This document shows, piece after piece, positions 33,679 through 42,000 of a stretch of DNA of 64,000 bases. Position 1 is the stretch's first letter. The number at the start of each line of letters is the position of its first letter. Under the pieces are notes generated by a model. The model ran no database searches and was not told the DNA's origin. It was given only the letters and a program-made list of their open reading frames with translations. The DNA is from Candidatus Saccharibacteria bacterium oral taxon 488. Its GTDB lineage: Bacteria; Patescibacteriota; Saccharimonadia; Saccharimonadales; Saccharimonadaceae. A program made the translations under genes and the position numbers. The stretch spans positions 248,001 to 312,000 of the forward strand of contig CP039999.1 of the NCBI GenBank assembly GCA_013099195.1. The letters run 5' to 3'.

Positions 33679-34677
33679 ATGGCGAAACGCGATGATGATT
33701 TGGAATTTAGTGTTAATGCGGCGTTTGACGAAGCGCGGGCGGTTGTTGACAAGGTGCCGCTGTATTTGGTGAACGGCTCGCTGGGCGCTGGCAAGACCAG
33801 CGTGCTGGAATTCTTATTGCAACAAAGTGACTATAAGAGCGCGCGAGTGATTGAAAATGAATACGCCAATGAAAATGTCGACGGCTACAGATTGGAAGGG
33901 CTGGCGGAGATGGTGACGACGTTGGCTGGCGACTGCGTCTGCTGCTCGTCGAAGCATGCGCTGACACGGATGCTGCTGGACTTTTGTCGTAATTCTCCGG
34001 CGCCAGTGTTTATCGAGGCGACGGGCGTGGCGCGAACGATGAACTTGGTCGAGAAATTGATTAATGCACAAATCTTCAATAAGTATGAGCTGATGCAGAG
34101 TTTTTACGTGATCGATGCGCACGAGATTCTTAACGGTGTCGAGCCGGCGCACGAGATTCTTAACGGTGTCGAGCCGGCGCACGAGGTTGAACTGCAGGCA
34201 GCAGACGTGATTTTAGTGACCAAGGAAGATTTGCTAAGTGAAAATGAGCGCGCCGAGTACGAGGAAAAATTGCACACTCTGCCCTACGCCAAGGTGTTCA
34301 GCGCGCCGCACGGTCGGTTTGACCTCAGTAAATTAATCACGCCGTCGGGGCTGTTGGCGTTTTTTGATACGTATGACGGCGAACTGGCGGTGCCGGATAA
34401 TCCGACGTACGCGGTGCTGGATGTGTCGGGTATGAATATCGCGGCGTCGGCACTAGAAAACATGTGGCCGGAATTGTTCAGGGCGTATGGCCTGCGGCGA
34501 ATGAAGGGCTGCTTCATCAACGACAACGGCGCGCGCCAGCATGTGGAGGCAACCGAGCAGCAGATTCAGTTAACTAGTGCCAGGCCCGAGGAAGCGGCGA
34601 AGATCGTACTCATCGGCGAGCGAGCGGATGAGATTACGCGCGACGTGCTGCAGATGCAGCTGATGATGTTTGAATAA
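33679..34677 (+). CDS. COG0523-family metal chaperone GTPase
   Basis: A 332-residue CobW-like G3E GTPase. P-loop GSLGAGKT (residues 33-40), Walker B-like VFIEATGVA, the CxCC metal motif CVCC (86-89) and the base-recognition VTKEDL are visible, with a CobW C-terminal domain. This family inserts or stores zinc or other metals; Zur-controlled members are called ZagA or YciC. ATG 33679 is chosen because TATAAT (33667-33672) is 6 bases upstream; the frame extends to 33652 but that would precede transcription. It carries a perfect 30-bp tandem duplication (see repeat). Confidence 0.85.
   Translation: MAKRDDDLEFSVNAAFDEARAVVDKVPLYLVNGSLGAGKTSVLEFLLQQSDYKSARVIENEYANENVDGYRLEGLAEMVTTLAGDCVCCSSKHALTRMLLDFCRNSPAPVFIEATGVARTMNLVEKLINAQIFNKYELMQSFYVIDAHEILNGVEPAHEILNGVEPAHEVELQAADVILVTKEDLLSENERAEYEEKLHTLPYAKVFSAPHGRFDLSKLITPSGLLAFFDTYDGELAVPDNPTYAVLDVSGMNIAASALENMWPELFRAYGLRRMKGCFINDNGARQHVEATEQQIQLTSARPEEAAKIVLIGERADEITRDVLQMQLMMFE
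34117..34185 (+). repeat. Perfect 30-bp tandem duplication inside the COG0523 gene
   Basis: Units 34117-34146 and 34147-34176 are identical, and 34177-34185 starts a third. They encode AHEILNGVEP twice. Being an exact multiple of three, the frame is kept. Identity at synonymous sites indicates a recent duplication or one that changes by slippage. Confidence 0.95.
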
Positions 34678-34695
34678 ATTATTCCAATGAAAATA

Positions 34696-34802
34696 GCCCA
34701 CCGAACGAGCTCAAGCCGGAACTGGATATATCTCAACCCAGGAGATGCAAGTGATGCATCTCAACCAGTTTGAGTTCAGTCGGCGAGCTATTTTCGGTGG
34801 GC
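34696..34802 (-). terminator. Large branched 3' structure after the 34804 gene
   Basis: GCCCACCGAA (34696-34705) pairs with TTCGGTGGGC (34793-34802). Inside are GAACTGG/CCAGTT and the perfect 8-bp hairpin GAGATGCA/TGCATCTC (34742-34761). On the minus strand the outer stem is followed by TATTTTC, so it can end the message of the small gene. It also meets the end of the COG0523 gene. Confidence 0.65.
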
Positions 34803-34803
34803 G

Positions 34804-35064
34804 CTAGCCCAGTAGCGATGCCGCTAGTTTTGCTTGCTCTTCCAACGCAGCATCAATGCCCTCGAGGATGAAGATACCCAGCGCTCCTGCGCTGAGAGCT
34901 CCGCACTGGGTAGCGCAGAGTAGCTGAAGTTGCTGTGCAATTTTCTCTCGGATGATTTGCTGCTCCTCCTTTGAAAGACGCAGCATTATCTCGGTCCCGA
35001 TGTTCGTAGGGAGGGCGAACCTGATGTTACCGATTTCGGGCGATGCGATCTCGATAGTAAACAT
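34804..35064 (-). CDS. Orphan 86-aa protein (small-gene set, member B)
   Basis: I do not recognise it. MFTIEIASPEIGNIRFALPT suggests a beta-rich start, followed by a charged helix (RLSKEEQQIIREKIAQQLQ) and a hydrophobic Ala/Gly segment (ALSAGALGIFILEGIDA) that could be a membrane-active or packing helix. GGAAGGAA, six bases before the ATG, is the ribosome binding site. The 77-base leader contains a complete intrinsic terminator, so expression appears to be attenuated. Confidence 0.65.
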   Translation of the reverse strand: MFTIEIASPEIGNIRFALPTNIGTEIMLRLSKEEQQIIREKIAQQLQLLCATQCGALSAGALGIFILEGIDAALEEQAKLAASLLG

Positions 35065-35081
35065 GACGCTTTCCTTCCAAT

Positions 35082-35134
35082 AAAAAGCTCAAAGCTAAAG
35101 GGCGACTTCTGCCCCTTATCGAAAACTTTGAGCT
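35082..35134 (-). promoter_or_regulatory. Intrinsic terminator inside the leader of the 34804 gene (attenuator)
   Basis: On the minus strand AGCTCAAAG (35134-35126) pairs with CTTTGAGCT (35094-35086), enclosing an inner stem (AAGGGGC/GCCCTTT), and T5 follows (35086-35082). The ribosome binding site (35078-35071) comes after it. Transcription must read through this for the gene to be made. Confidence 0.75.
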
Positions 35135-35141
35135 AGAAGCT

Positions 35142-35174
35142 GATATATATATCACTAATAGAACAAAATGTCAA
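35142..35174 (-). promoter_or_regulatory. Promoter B of the TATATATCAG set
   Basis: Minus strand: TTGACA (35174-35169), 17-bp spacer, GATATATATATC then AG over the -10 (35153-35142). Sequence from -50 to +1 is very close to that of promoter C at 36669-36639. Confidence 0.8.
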
Positions 35175-35310
35175 TGGATTTTGTCAAAAATGTGGTGTAA
35201 TATTTTTTCTCACTCCTGGTATGATCATGGACAACTTTTTATAGAAAATAGTAGCCGGTGTTTTCTGTGAGTGGCTGTTCTGCTCTCCCCGCGCTATGCC
35301 GGGTCGCTAA

Positions 35311-36222
35311 TTATGACTCGCCTAGATCTTTCGCAGCGGAGATGGTCACCGTTGCCGCTCTCAAAATCGTCCGCAAATTTGCAGCGGTGATGGCCTTCGC
35401 TAGCGCATGCTTTGTCAGCGGCGCGGCGGTTTTCTGGTAAAAATAAATTGGCGCGGGGTTGTAGAGCGGGTCAGTTTTGAAGGCTTTGGCGAGGTTGTTT
35501 AGGTGGTCGGCATGCGGGGTGGGGTCAAACGCTCGTAAATAATTCTGCGCTGCTTTGCCTGCATTTTGCCAATCGAAAGATTTTTTAACGGTGTAGGTTT
35601 GGCTGACCGAATTGCCGTCATGGTAGGCGGTGAATTCGCTATGGCTGGACGGATAGACTGGCGCTCTGTCAAAGCACGCGCTGCGCACCAGGTCGAGCAG
35701 TATCGGATACATGCAGAAAAAGGCGGCAGTCGCCTGAGTGCTGGCATCAGAAACTTCAATCGTCAGTGTAATATCTATAAAATCCTCCGGCTGATAGTCA
35801 ATTTCCAGCGGTGGGTCTATGGCTGATTTGGTAACTTTGTCAGGTCTGGCGGAGCTGGGTCTAGTGAAAGCTTTTTGACAGCGCGCCAGTTGTTTGCGTA
35901 ATTCTTTTTCATCCCAAATGACAACGTTTGATCTCATTTCCGCTTCAATGTGGGCGACGGATTCGTTAATCATGGATAAGTCAAACGGCTTTACATCGGC
36001 GATGACTTTTTCAAATAGCGTAATTGATTCGTGAGTAAAGAACGCGACGTCAAAAAAGACGCTTGATTCGGATGTCGTGCCGTATAATTCGCCAATAAAG
36101 GCGCGTTCGCCGCCGGACTTTTCTACCATCCGTAAGAACCGCCGAATAACCAAGTGCTCAAACAAATGACAGACGTCATGGTCGGCTGGTAGGTCGTAGG
36201 CAGAATATAGCTTGTGAATCAT
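35311..36222 (-). CDS. Half-size M16 (pitrilysin-like) metallopeptidase
   Basis: The zinc motif HxxEH is present as HLFEH (residues 19-23), with NESVAHIEAEM further on at the place of the third ligand glutamate. M16 enzymes usually have two or four such domains; this 303-residue protein has one catalytic half and a divergent second half. It may pair with itself, or with a partner elsewhere. TACAAT (36234-36229) is 6 bases before the ATG. No signal peptide, so it is cytoplasmic. Substrate unknown. Confidence 0.65.
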   Translation of the reverse strand: MIHKLYSAYDLPADHDVCHLFEHLVIRRFLRMVEKSGGERAFIGELYGTTSESSVFFDVAFFTHESITLFEKVIADVKPFDLSMINESVAHIEAEMRSNVVIWDEKELRKQLARCQKAFTRPSSARPDKVTKSAIDPPLEIDYQPEDFIDITLTIEVSDASTQATAAFFCMYPILLDLVRSACFDRAPVYPSSHSEFTAYHDGNSVSQTYTVKKSFDWQNAGKAAQNYLRAFDPTPHADHLNNLAKAFKTDPLYNPAPIYFYQKTAAPLTKHALAKAITAANLRTILRAATVTISAAKDLGES

Positions 36223-36291
36223 AGGTTTATTGTAACAGGGTGAGTACCCCGCCCCAACAGATTGTACTGCCAGGGTGGAGTCTTCTCGAAC

Positions 36292-36531
36292 TCAGAAGCT
36301 CTTGAACGGAGCCTTGTTGTTCGAGGTTCCTGAGTCGCTACGGTTGGTCAGCGACCTAGGAGCGTCGGCCTTCGGGGTCGACGACTTGGGGGTGAGCACG
36401 CTGCTGATAGTGGTCTTCGGCAACGTGCTGGGAGAACCACCGAAGCCGAACCGCTGGCTGCCGCTCTGGCTCAGGCTGTCGTGATGGTTCTTGTTGCTGT
36501 TCAATCCCTTTTGGGGACGTCCAGTTGCCAT
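36292..36531 (-). CDS. Orphan 79-aa disordered protein (small-gene set, member C)
   Basis: The protein starts MATGRPQKGLNSNKNHHDS and is rich in Ser, Thr, Lys and Pro with no hydrophobic core, so it is probably disordered. ATG 36531 is chosen because AAAGGAG lies 6 bases upstream; the longer frame to 36669 overlaps the promoter. The leader (36532-36638) folds into four hairpins, the last of which hides the ribosome binding site. Its promoter matches that of the 34804 gene. Function unknown; binding to nucleic acid or a surface is only a guess from composition. Confidence 0.6.
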   Translation of the reverse strand: MATGRPQKGLNSNKNHHDSLSQSGSQRFGFGGSPSTLPKTTISSVLTPKSSTPKADAPRSLTNRSDSGTSNNKAPFKSF

Positions 36532-36536
36532 AGTAA

Positions 36537-36638
36537 ACTCCTTTTGGAGTCGGGCGAGAATGGACCTTCTCGCAAACGGCACATTTGACACATGGCATGA
36601 GTCAAATGCGAACCCAGTGCGAAACTGCACGAAAGGCT
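36537..36638 (-). promoter_or_regulatory. Hairpin-rich leader with sequestered ribosome binding site
   Basis: On the minus strand: GTGC/GCAC, then GCATTTGAC/GTCAAATGTGC, then GCGAGAA/TTCTCGC, and finally ACTCC-AAAA-GGAGT (36550-36537), where GGAG is the ribosome binding site. Translation should need opening of the last hairpin. Confidence 0.7.
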
Positions 36639-36669
36639 GATATATATCAATACGAGAACAAAACGTCAA
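36639..36669 (-). promoter_or_regulatory. Promoter C of the TATATATCAG set
   Basis: Minus strand: TTGACG (36669-36664), spacer close to that of promoter B (TTTTGTTCT shared), GATATATATC then AG (36648-36637) over the -10. Confidence 0.8.
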
Positions 36670-36695
36670 GGGTTTTTGTCAATAATGCAATAATA

Positions 36696-38240
36696 TTATG
36701 AAATTTTGTCAAGAACAACTAAGTGTTCACTATGCGGTGTGCGCGGGAAAAAGTTGTAGCCACGGTGCCAAGCGATGCGGTAGTGCTGTTGGAGTAAAGC
36801 GACGTCGCGGGCTTGGGTGACGGGATTGCAGCTGAGATAGAGGATGCGCGGTGGCAGTTGTTGCAACAATGTCGCAATAACGTCGGGATGGAGGCCGGCG
36901 CGCGGCGGGTCAACGATGACGATTTCCTTGTCTGTAATGTGGTCGAGGGCTTGTTCGCTGGGAGCGAGAATGGCGCGGGCGTTGGTGCGGCCAAGTTCGG
37001 TGATGTTACGCTGCATTTCGGTGACGGCGTGTTCGTTGATTTCCACCAGCGTGGTGTTGTCGCTGCCAATGGTTAGGCCGATGGTGCCGACGCCAGCGTA
37101 GAGGTCGAGGGTTGATAATTTGACAGCTCGAATATCATCATAAAATAATCCGGGACCCACGTAAAGTTGCCCAGATTTTTTCTGAGATATTGCTCGCTGT
37201 TGACTATCGGTGTTGTCATGTGCCGCCAACTGATCCAACTGGCGCTCTTGGCGCGCCTTATTGTACGGTACCCATTCCCGCATATCGCGCAGCGCCTGCT
37301 CGTAAACTGGAATGTTAACCTGGAAAAAGCCTTCGCAGGCGTAGCGAAATGGCACGCCAAGAATGGTGTCCGTCAGATTGGTATCGCCGAAATGTGCCAG
37401 GCGCTCGGTGATGCGGCTGGCTGGGGAGCGCGGGTCAGAATAGATGACTTCCCCGCCCTGAGCTGGTAGCGTGGCGGCTTCAGTAGCGGTGATAATTTCG
37501 GACAAGCGATCCTTGATATATAGCTGCCACACGCAACTCCCCGACTGATCGCAGCGGATGAGTAGGGTCTTGAGCTGGCGAGCCACGACGCGTTTATGGC
37601 GCAGTAAATCGCGGATCGCACGCGCCAAATGGTTGATTTCTGGGTGTGCCAAACTTGTGCCCTCGACGACAATCTTACCCTTGCTGCCGCGACGGAAAAA
37701 TGCCAAGTCAAGCGTATCACCAGATGATTCTTCACGGTCGCTATCCGCGTCTATCCCTCGGGTATCATCATAAAATAATCCGGGACCTGAGATAGCCCCA
37801 GGTTCTTTCTGGGACACCGCTCGGGATACTACCGATTCACTATACCAACTAAATTCAACTTTGTTGCGATAACCATATGCGACATTGTCGCAATAAATAT
37901 CAATCGCCGCTGGTAGTGTGACATTATGCAGTGTAAACGCATCATTAATCAACTGTGCCTTATACGTCTGCTCAACTTCGAGCGGCATAATCTGCCACGG
38001 GCTGGTCGATAGATAACTATCCGGGTCGCGCGGCTGAATGCGGTCGGGGCTTGGCGAGATTACTTCCTCGACAACTGCTTCGACAAGGTGCGATTTCTTT
38101 TTGGTAATGCGAACAGTGACGGTCTCGCCAGGCAGTCCGCCCCATACAAAACACTTGCGGCCATCGGCCAGCGTCCCTAGTGCTTGCCCGCCGCCAACGA
38201 TTTTCTCTAGTGTCAGCGTCTCAAAACTCTGTCGCTTCAT
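36696..38240 (-). CDS. TrmA/RlmD/RumA-family RNA (uracil-5-)-methyltransferase
   Basis: A 514-residue SAM-dependent enzyme with an N-terminal TRAM domain (residues about 1-60), a central domain (AYGYRNKVEFSW) and a C-terminal methyltransferase fold: LDLYAGVGTIGL (motif I), IVDPPRAGLHPDV and YLSCNPVTQARD (catalytic Cys). It methylates uridine in rRNA or tRNA; the target cannot be told. No Fe-S Cys cluster is visible. Two insertions of the same 77-78 bp palindromic repeat add about 25 residues each, at about residues 140-165 and 365-390. TATAAT (38254-38249) is 8 bases before ATG 38240. Confidence 0.85.
   Translation of the reverse strand: MKRQSFETLTLEKIVGGGQALGTLADGRKCFVWGGLPGETVTVRITKKKSHLVEAVVEEVISPSPDRIQPRDPDSYLSTSPWQIMPLEVEQTYKAQLINDAFTLHNVTLPAAIDIYCDNVAYGYRNKVEFSWYSESVVSRAVSQKEPGAISGPGLFYDDTRGIDADSDREESSGDTLDLAFFRRGSKGKIVVEGTSLAHPEINHLARAIRDLLRHKRVVARQLKTLLIRCDQSGSCVWQLYIKDRLSEIITATEAATLPAQGGEVIYSDPRSPASRITERLAHFGDTNLTDTILGVPFRYACEGFFQVNIPVYEQALRDMREWVPYNKARQERQLDQLAAHDNTDSQQRAISQKKSGQLYVGPGLFYDDIRAVKLSTLDLYAGVGTIGLTIGSDNTTLVEINEHAVTEMQRNITELGRTNARAILAPSEQALDHITDKEIVIVDPPRAGLHPDVIATLLQQLPPRILYLSCNPVTQARDVALLQQHYRIAWHRGYNFFPRTPHSEHLVVLDKIS
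37123..37200 (-). repeat. Protein-coding palindromic repeat, copy 1
   Basis: A 78-bp element with ends ACAGC/GCTGT and an internal CTCAG/CTGGG hairpin. It reads QRAISQKKSGQLYVGPGLFY within the methyltransferase, just before SAM motif I. It shares a 25-bp identical block (37133-37157) with copy 2. Confidence 0.85.
37752..37828 (-). repeat. Protein-coding palindromic repeat, copy 2
   Basis: A 77-bp element with ends TATCCC/GGGATA and an internal CCCAG/CTGGG hairpin. It reads SRAVSQKEPGAISGPGLFYD, in the loop after the KVEFSW strand. The end arms differ from copy 1 but each pair is self-complementary, which points to selection on or origin as a hairpin. Confidence 0.85.
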
Positions 38241-38259
38241 CAAGAGTTATTATAACAGA

Positions 38260-38733
38260 TTAGAAGTTGCACTCTGGCACACCGCCAAACCAGCCGTTCT
38301 GCATATTGCGGCCAGTGCGGCAGGTGGTGCCATCCGAGAGCGGCACCTTTATGGCGTAGCGGGTCGGCACGACGCTGGAAGCGTGGGTCGTGTCAGTGGC
38401 TGCGAGATACCAATAATCACGGCCTTCGTGGTCTTTTGGCAGCTGCTTGATGTAGCGTGGAATGAGGAGTGCGCCGAGCTCGCCGCCATTACAAATTTTC
38501 ATATTAGCGGTGTTATAAATGGTGCAGGCACTCGTCGGCCATGGATATTCGCCGTTGTCCGAACGATATTTCTCGATCGCCTCCTTGAGCATTGAAATAT
38601 TTGACTTGGTTTCGTTGTCGCGAGCGGTGTTGTAGGCATTGCGCCAGACGAGGCCGCCCAAGGTAGCGAGGATCGCGATGACCACGATGATAATGATAAT
38701 TTCGACGATAGTAAAGCCATACTGCTTATGCAT
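38260..38733 (-). CDS. Type IV prepilin-like protein
   Basis: A 157-residue class III-type prepilin: short leader MHKQYG, the processing site G/FTIVE with the conserved Glu at +5, a hydrophobic helix (FTIVEIIIIIVVIAILATLG), then a globular head with four Cys residues. It would be cut by a prepilin peptidase and assembled into a pilus or pseudopilus used for adhesion, twitching or DNA uptake. TACAAT is 6 bases before the ATG at 38733. No other pilus genes are in the window. Confidence 0.88.
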   Translation of the reverse strand: MHKQYGFTIVEIIIIIVVIAILATLGGLVWRNAYNTARDNETKSNISMLKEAIEKYRSDNGEYPWPTSACTIYNTANMKICNGGELGALLIPRYIKQLPKDHEGRDYWYLAATDTTHASSVVPTRYAIKVPLSDGTTCRTGRNMQNGWFGGVPECNF

Positions 38734-38812
38734 ATGACGATTGTAGCGCGTTTTGGGCCCGATCGCAAGGCTGGTAATTAGGTGATTATTATGCTACACT
38801 AATCCTTGGTAT

Positions 38813-38887
38813 TGGGCCGTCGCCAAGTGGTAAGGCACCAGGTTTTGGTCCTGGCATTCGGGGGTTCGAATCCCTCCGGCCCAGCCA
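38813..38887 (+). tRNA. tRNA-Gln (anticodon TTG)
   Basis: A full cloverleaf: acceptor TGGGCCG/CGGCCCA, anticodon stem CCAGG/CCTGG with loop TTTTGGT (anticodon TTG, 38845-38847), T-arm with GGTTCGAATCC, discriminator G and an encoded CCA (38885-38887). TACACT at 38795-38800 may be its -10. The AT-rich nuclease gene begins just downstream in the opposite sense. Confidence 0.95.
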
Positions 38888-39028
38888 TAGAATTACACAT
38901 CGACCGTCTAGTCCGGAGTGGCTGGGCGGTTTATTTGTATGATTTGGCCTATTGTGTAGATATCCCTCATCTTTGTGTCCATATCTTGCTTAGACTCAGC
39001 GCCATATGTGTTGAGTATGAGGAAGATG

Positions 39029-42000
39029 TTAATCTCTAAACCGCTCTTGCTTAATTATGCGGCTTCTTTCTCTCTCATAAGTCTCTGCAAGCTCACGCAG
39101 TGATGCTGCAAGATTTATAAAACCTAAAGACTCAATCTCATCTGCGCGATTTTGCCATTTATCTCTCAAGAATGCCTCAGCCTCGCCCGTTTCGTCTACT
39201 GCGTGCATACCACGTGCATTACGAATACCCATGTTGTACCCAGATCTCATAGATACTGAATCATTTCGGTCTAAAGTTTTTGCTACCGTTTTGTTGATCC
39301 ATAAGCCGCTTTTGTCTTCAGGGGAGTTTATTAGGTATCTACCTATAACAGATTGGGCAACGTCTAAGTGTCCACTCGCCTTACACCTCTCTTCAACCTT
39401 GTGTATCCAGGCAGTAAAGTTATCTTCTCGAAATGTGCCATATTGGTCTATGCCCGGCATGATCGTAAAGTCATTAAACAATAATGATAATACTTTAAAT
39501 AGTCTGTATCGAATAGCCTCGTCAAGCTCTTGGTGCTTAGTGCCGTGAGGGTCTGATTTGTAAATCTTAATTAAGTCGCAGAAAAAATCTGCATCATTTG
39601 CAATTCGATATATTAATGCTCGCGGTTGTCCTATGCCGTGTTTTCCGAATAGTTTAAGGTGGGCCCATTCTGCCCCCCATAAGTTCGTTTTCGTATAGTC
39701 AATATTGTCGTATAAATACTTGAATACTCGACCTATTTCGTATTGTAAGTTATTTGTGCTTGAAATATTCTCGGTGGTATTTAATGATGTCATTAGTGCT
39801 TGTAGACATAATTCTGGATCAATTTGCTCTTTGATAGAGTCCACAGTCCCATGAATTATCAAGGCAATATATTCAATTGCGGCCAGAGGGCGCTTTGCCT
39901 TCAAGAGGCTCTTAACTGCAGCTTCGGAATATTTGTCATCCGTACGTCGAAAATTATCGACCCTATCCCAGTATCTTTTAGTAAGGTCTTTATCTTGTTG
40001 TGCGGCCAATAGGTCCCAAGCGCTTTGACCGAATGGCAAAGCTAGAAGAAGTAGAATCTTTTGTTCGTTATTCCAGCTGGCAAAATCTAACTTATTGACC
40101 CAGTTGATGTCACCTTTATAATAGAAATATCTCGTATAAATGAAGTTACTAATAAATTCTTTTTCAGCTTTATTCTCGTTGAGGAATTTAGGCAATAACA
40201 TATTTTCGATGGATGGATAATCTATAGAGCCCAGGCTAGATCCTATGGTGTACGGAATCTTGGCTCGGTTAATAAGCTTATCCAGCTGGCGAATGGCATT
40301 ATCTGAGTTTAAAATCTTGAGAAGTGATTCTCGCTGTTTCTCTTCCAGTTCTTTCTTGCCTTTTTCCCAGTCGTTATAGCCTATTAAGTCATGGTCGTAA
40401 TTACTAAATAGATATATAGACTTATATAGATCATCCTCAGGCTCTATATCATCGGCAATTTTTTTAAGTATCTCTGCTCTTTTGCCTTCATCTTTACTAC
40501 GCCGATCTAGATTATTTATTTTTTTAAGTAATACCTCCCATACTACTTGCCTATCTTTATCAGCCATGTTTAGTAGGTACTTATTTAGTTGGCTGGTAAA
40601 ACTCGGCAAAGTATCGTCTGTAAGATGGTCAACGTTATTGATTACATCAACAATTTCTTGAAGAGACTCGGCTGTATCTATGTAGAGATTTGAATAGTAT
40701 GAACTCTCCTTCCACAGTTCTTGTTGCGTAACAGGCTGAAGGGTATTGGTAATATCTAGCCACTCCGGGAGCTCTCTCTCCATGGTTGTTAGAGTCATAT
40801 TCGGTAACAGGCTCTTGAGCAGCTCTCGTCCGACAGCCCTATGCTCATCGACTATTTTTTCGACCACGCTGTGCCGAACATCTAAGGAGGCGAGCGTTTT
40901 CGGCTGCCACGGCAGGATCGTATGCAGGATGGTATCTAGGGAGCGTTTTTTATTCTCTGTCTGATAAATTTCGAGGGTTGCAATCTTGGCTAATGCTAAA
41001 CTAGCTCGTGAAAAATATTTTTTATCCCAAGATAAATCAGCCAGCGCCCAGCGCAAACCAGTCATGTAATCCGACTGAAAGAATGAATCGCCCGAACTCT
41101 CCTTTATGACTATCGCAATTGGATTGTTATTTTTCATTTCAAGGGTGTTTTCTAGCTTTGACAAGAACTGAACTGGAGACGCCTGGGCGATTAAAGAGGT
41201 GTTGTCCGTGATGCTCATCCATAGTTTGGGATTTTCATTATCAGAAAGCAATCTGAATACTGTATTATTTGCTGTGTTGGTTATTTTGCTGGCAGAACAC
41301 TTACTAAGTATGTCCTGGTTATTTGCAAGCATAGCCATACCATTTGCTACACCAGTCCTAATTACCGCTGAATATGCTCGGCTCTTTTTGTAAATATTAG
41401 CCATATATCTTTCGTCTATTGGCAAATCTAGCGCTGGATTAATTTCACTCAGGATCCTTAAGTAAATATCCGCAAAATCATCAATGTGGTTGTCATAAAT
41501 ATATTTACTTAGCTGCTCAATCGTAGATTTAATATCAAGAACCTTCCACGTGGTATCTCTTAGTTCTAGCACTTGCTCATCGGTAGAATTTATTTCTTGG
41601 ACTACGTCTAACAAGGAGTCTTCATCACATCTTAGCAATTCAGACACTATTTTTTTATCATTTGAATTTGCAGAGTCAAATTCACCAATTAAACATAGTA
41701 ATGCTAACTCTTTTTTGTGTGCTGTTTTAATTGTGATCTTGTTTTTTGACGGTTCTGTTTTTTTGACTAATTGATTTTCACCCGGTAAGCCCACTACATC
41801 ATTTTGTCGGATTACTTTCTCTTCTTCGAATATCTCCAGTAGTTTTTTAGGCAGATCATCTTTTAATAGCTCTATCTGGTCTTTATTACGAGTAGCTACA
41901 TAATGACAGAGCCGTTCCCATACAACTTTAGGGCTTACGTTATCTTTCCATTTTTTCTGTGCCAAGATGCTATGAATCAGGGCGACATTAATATCACCGT

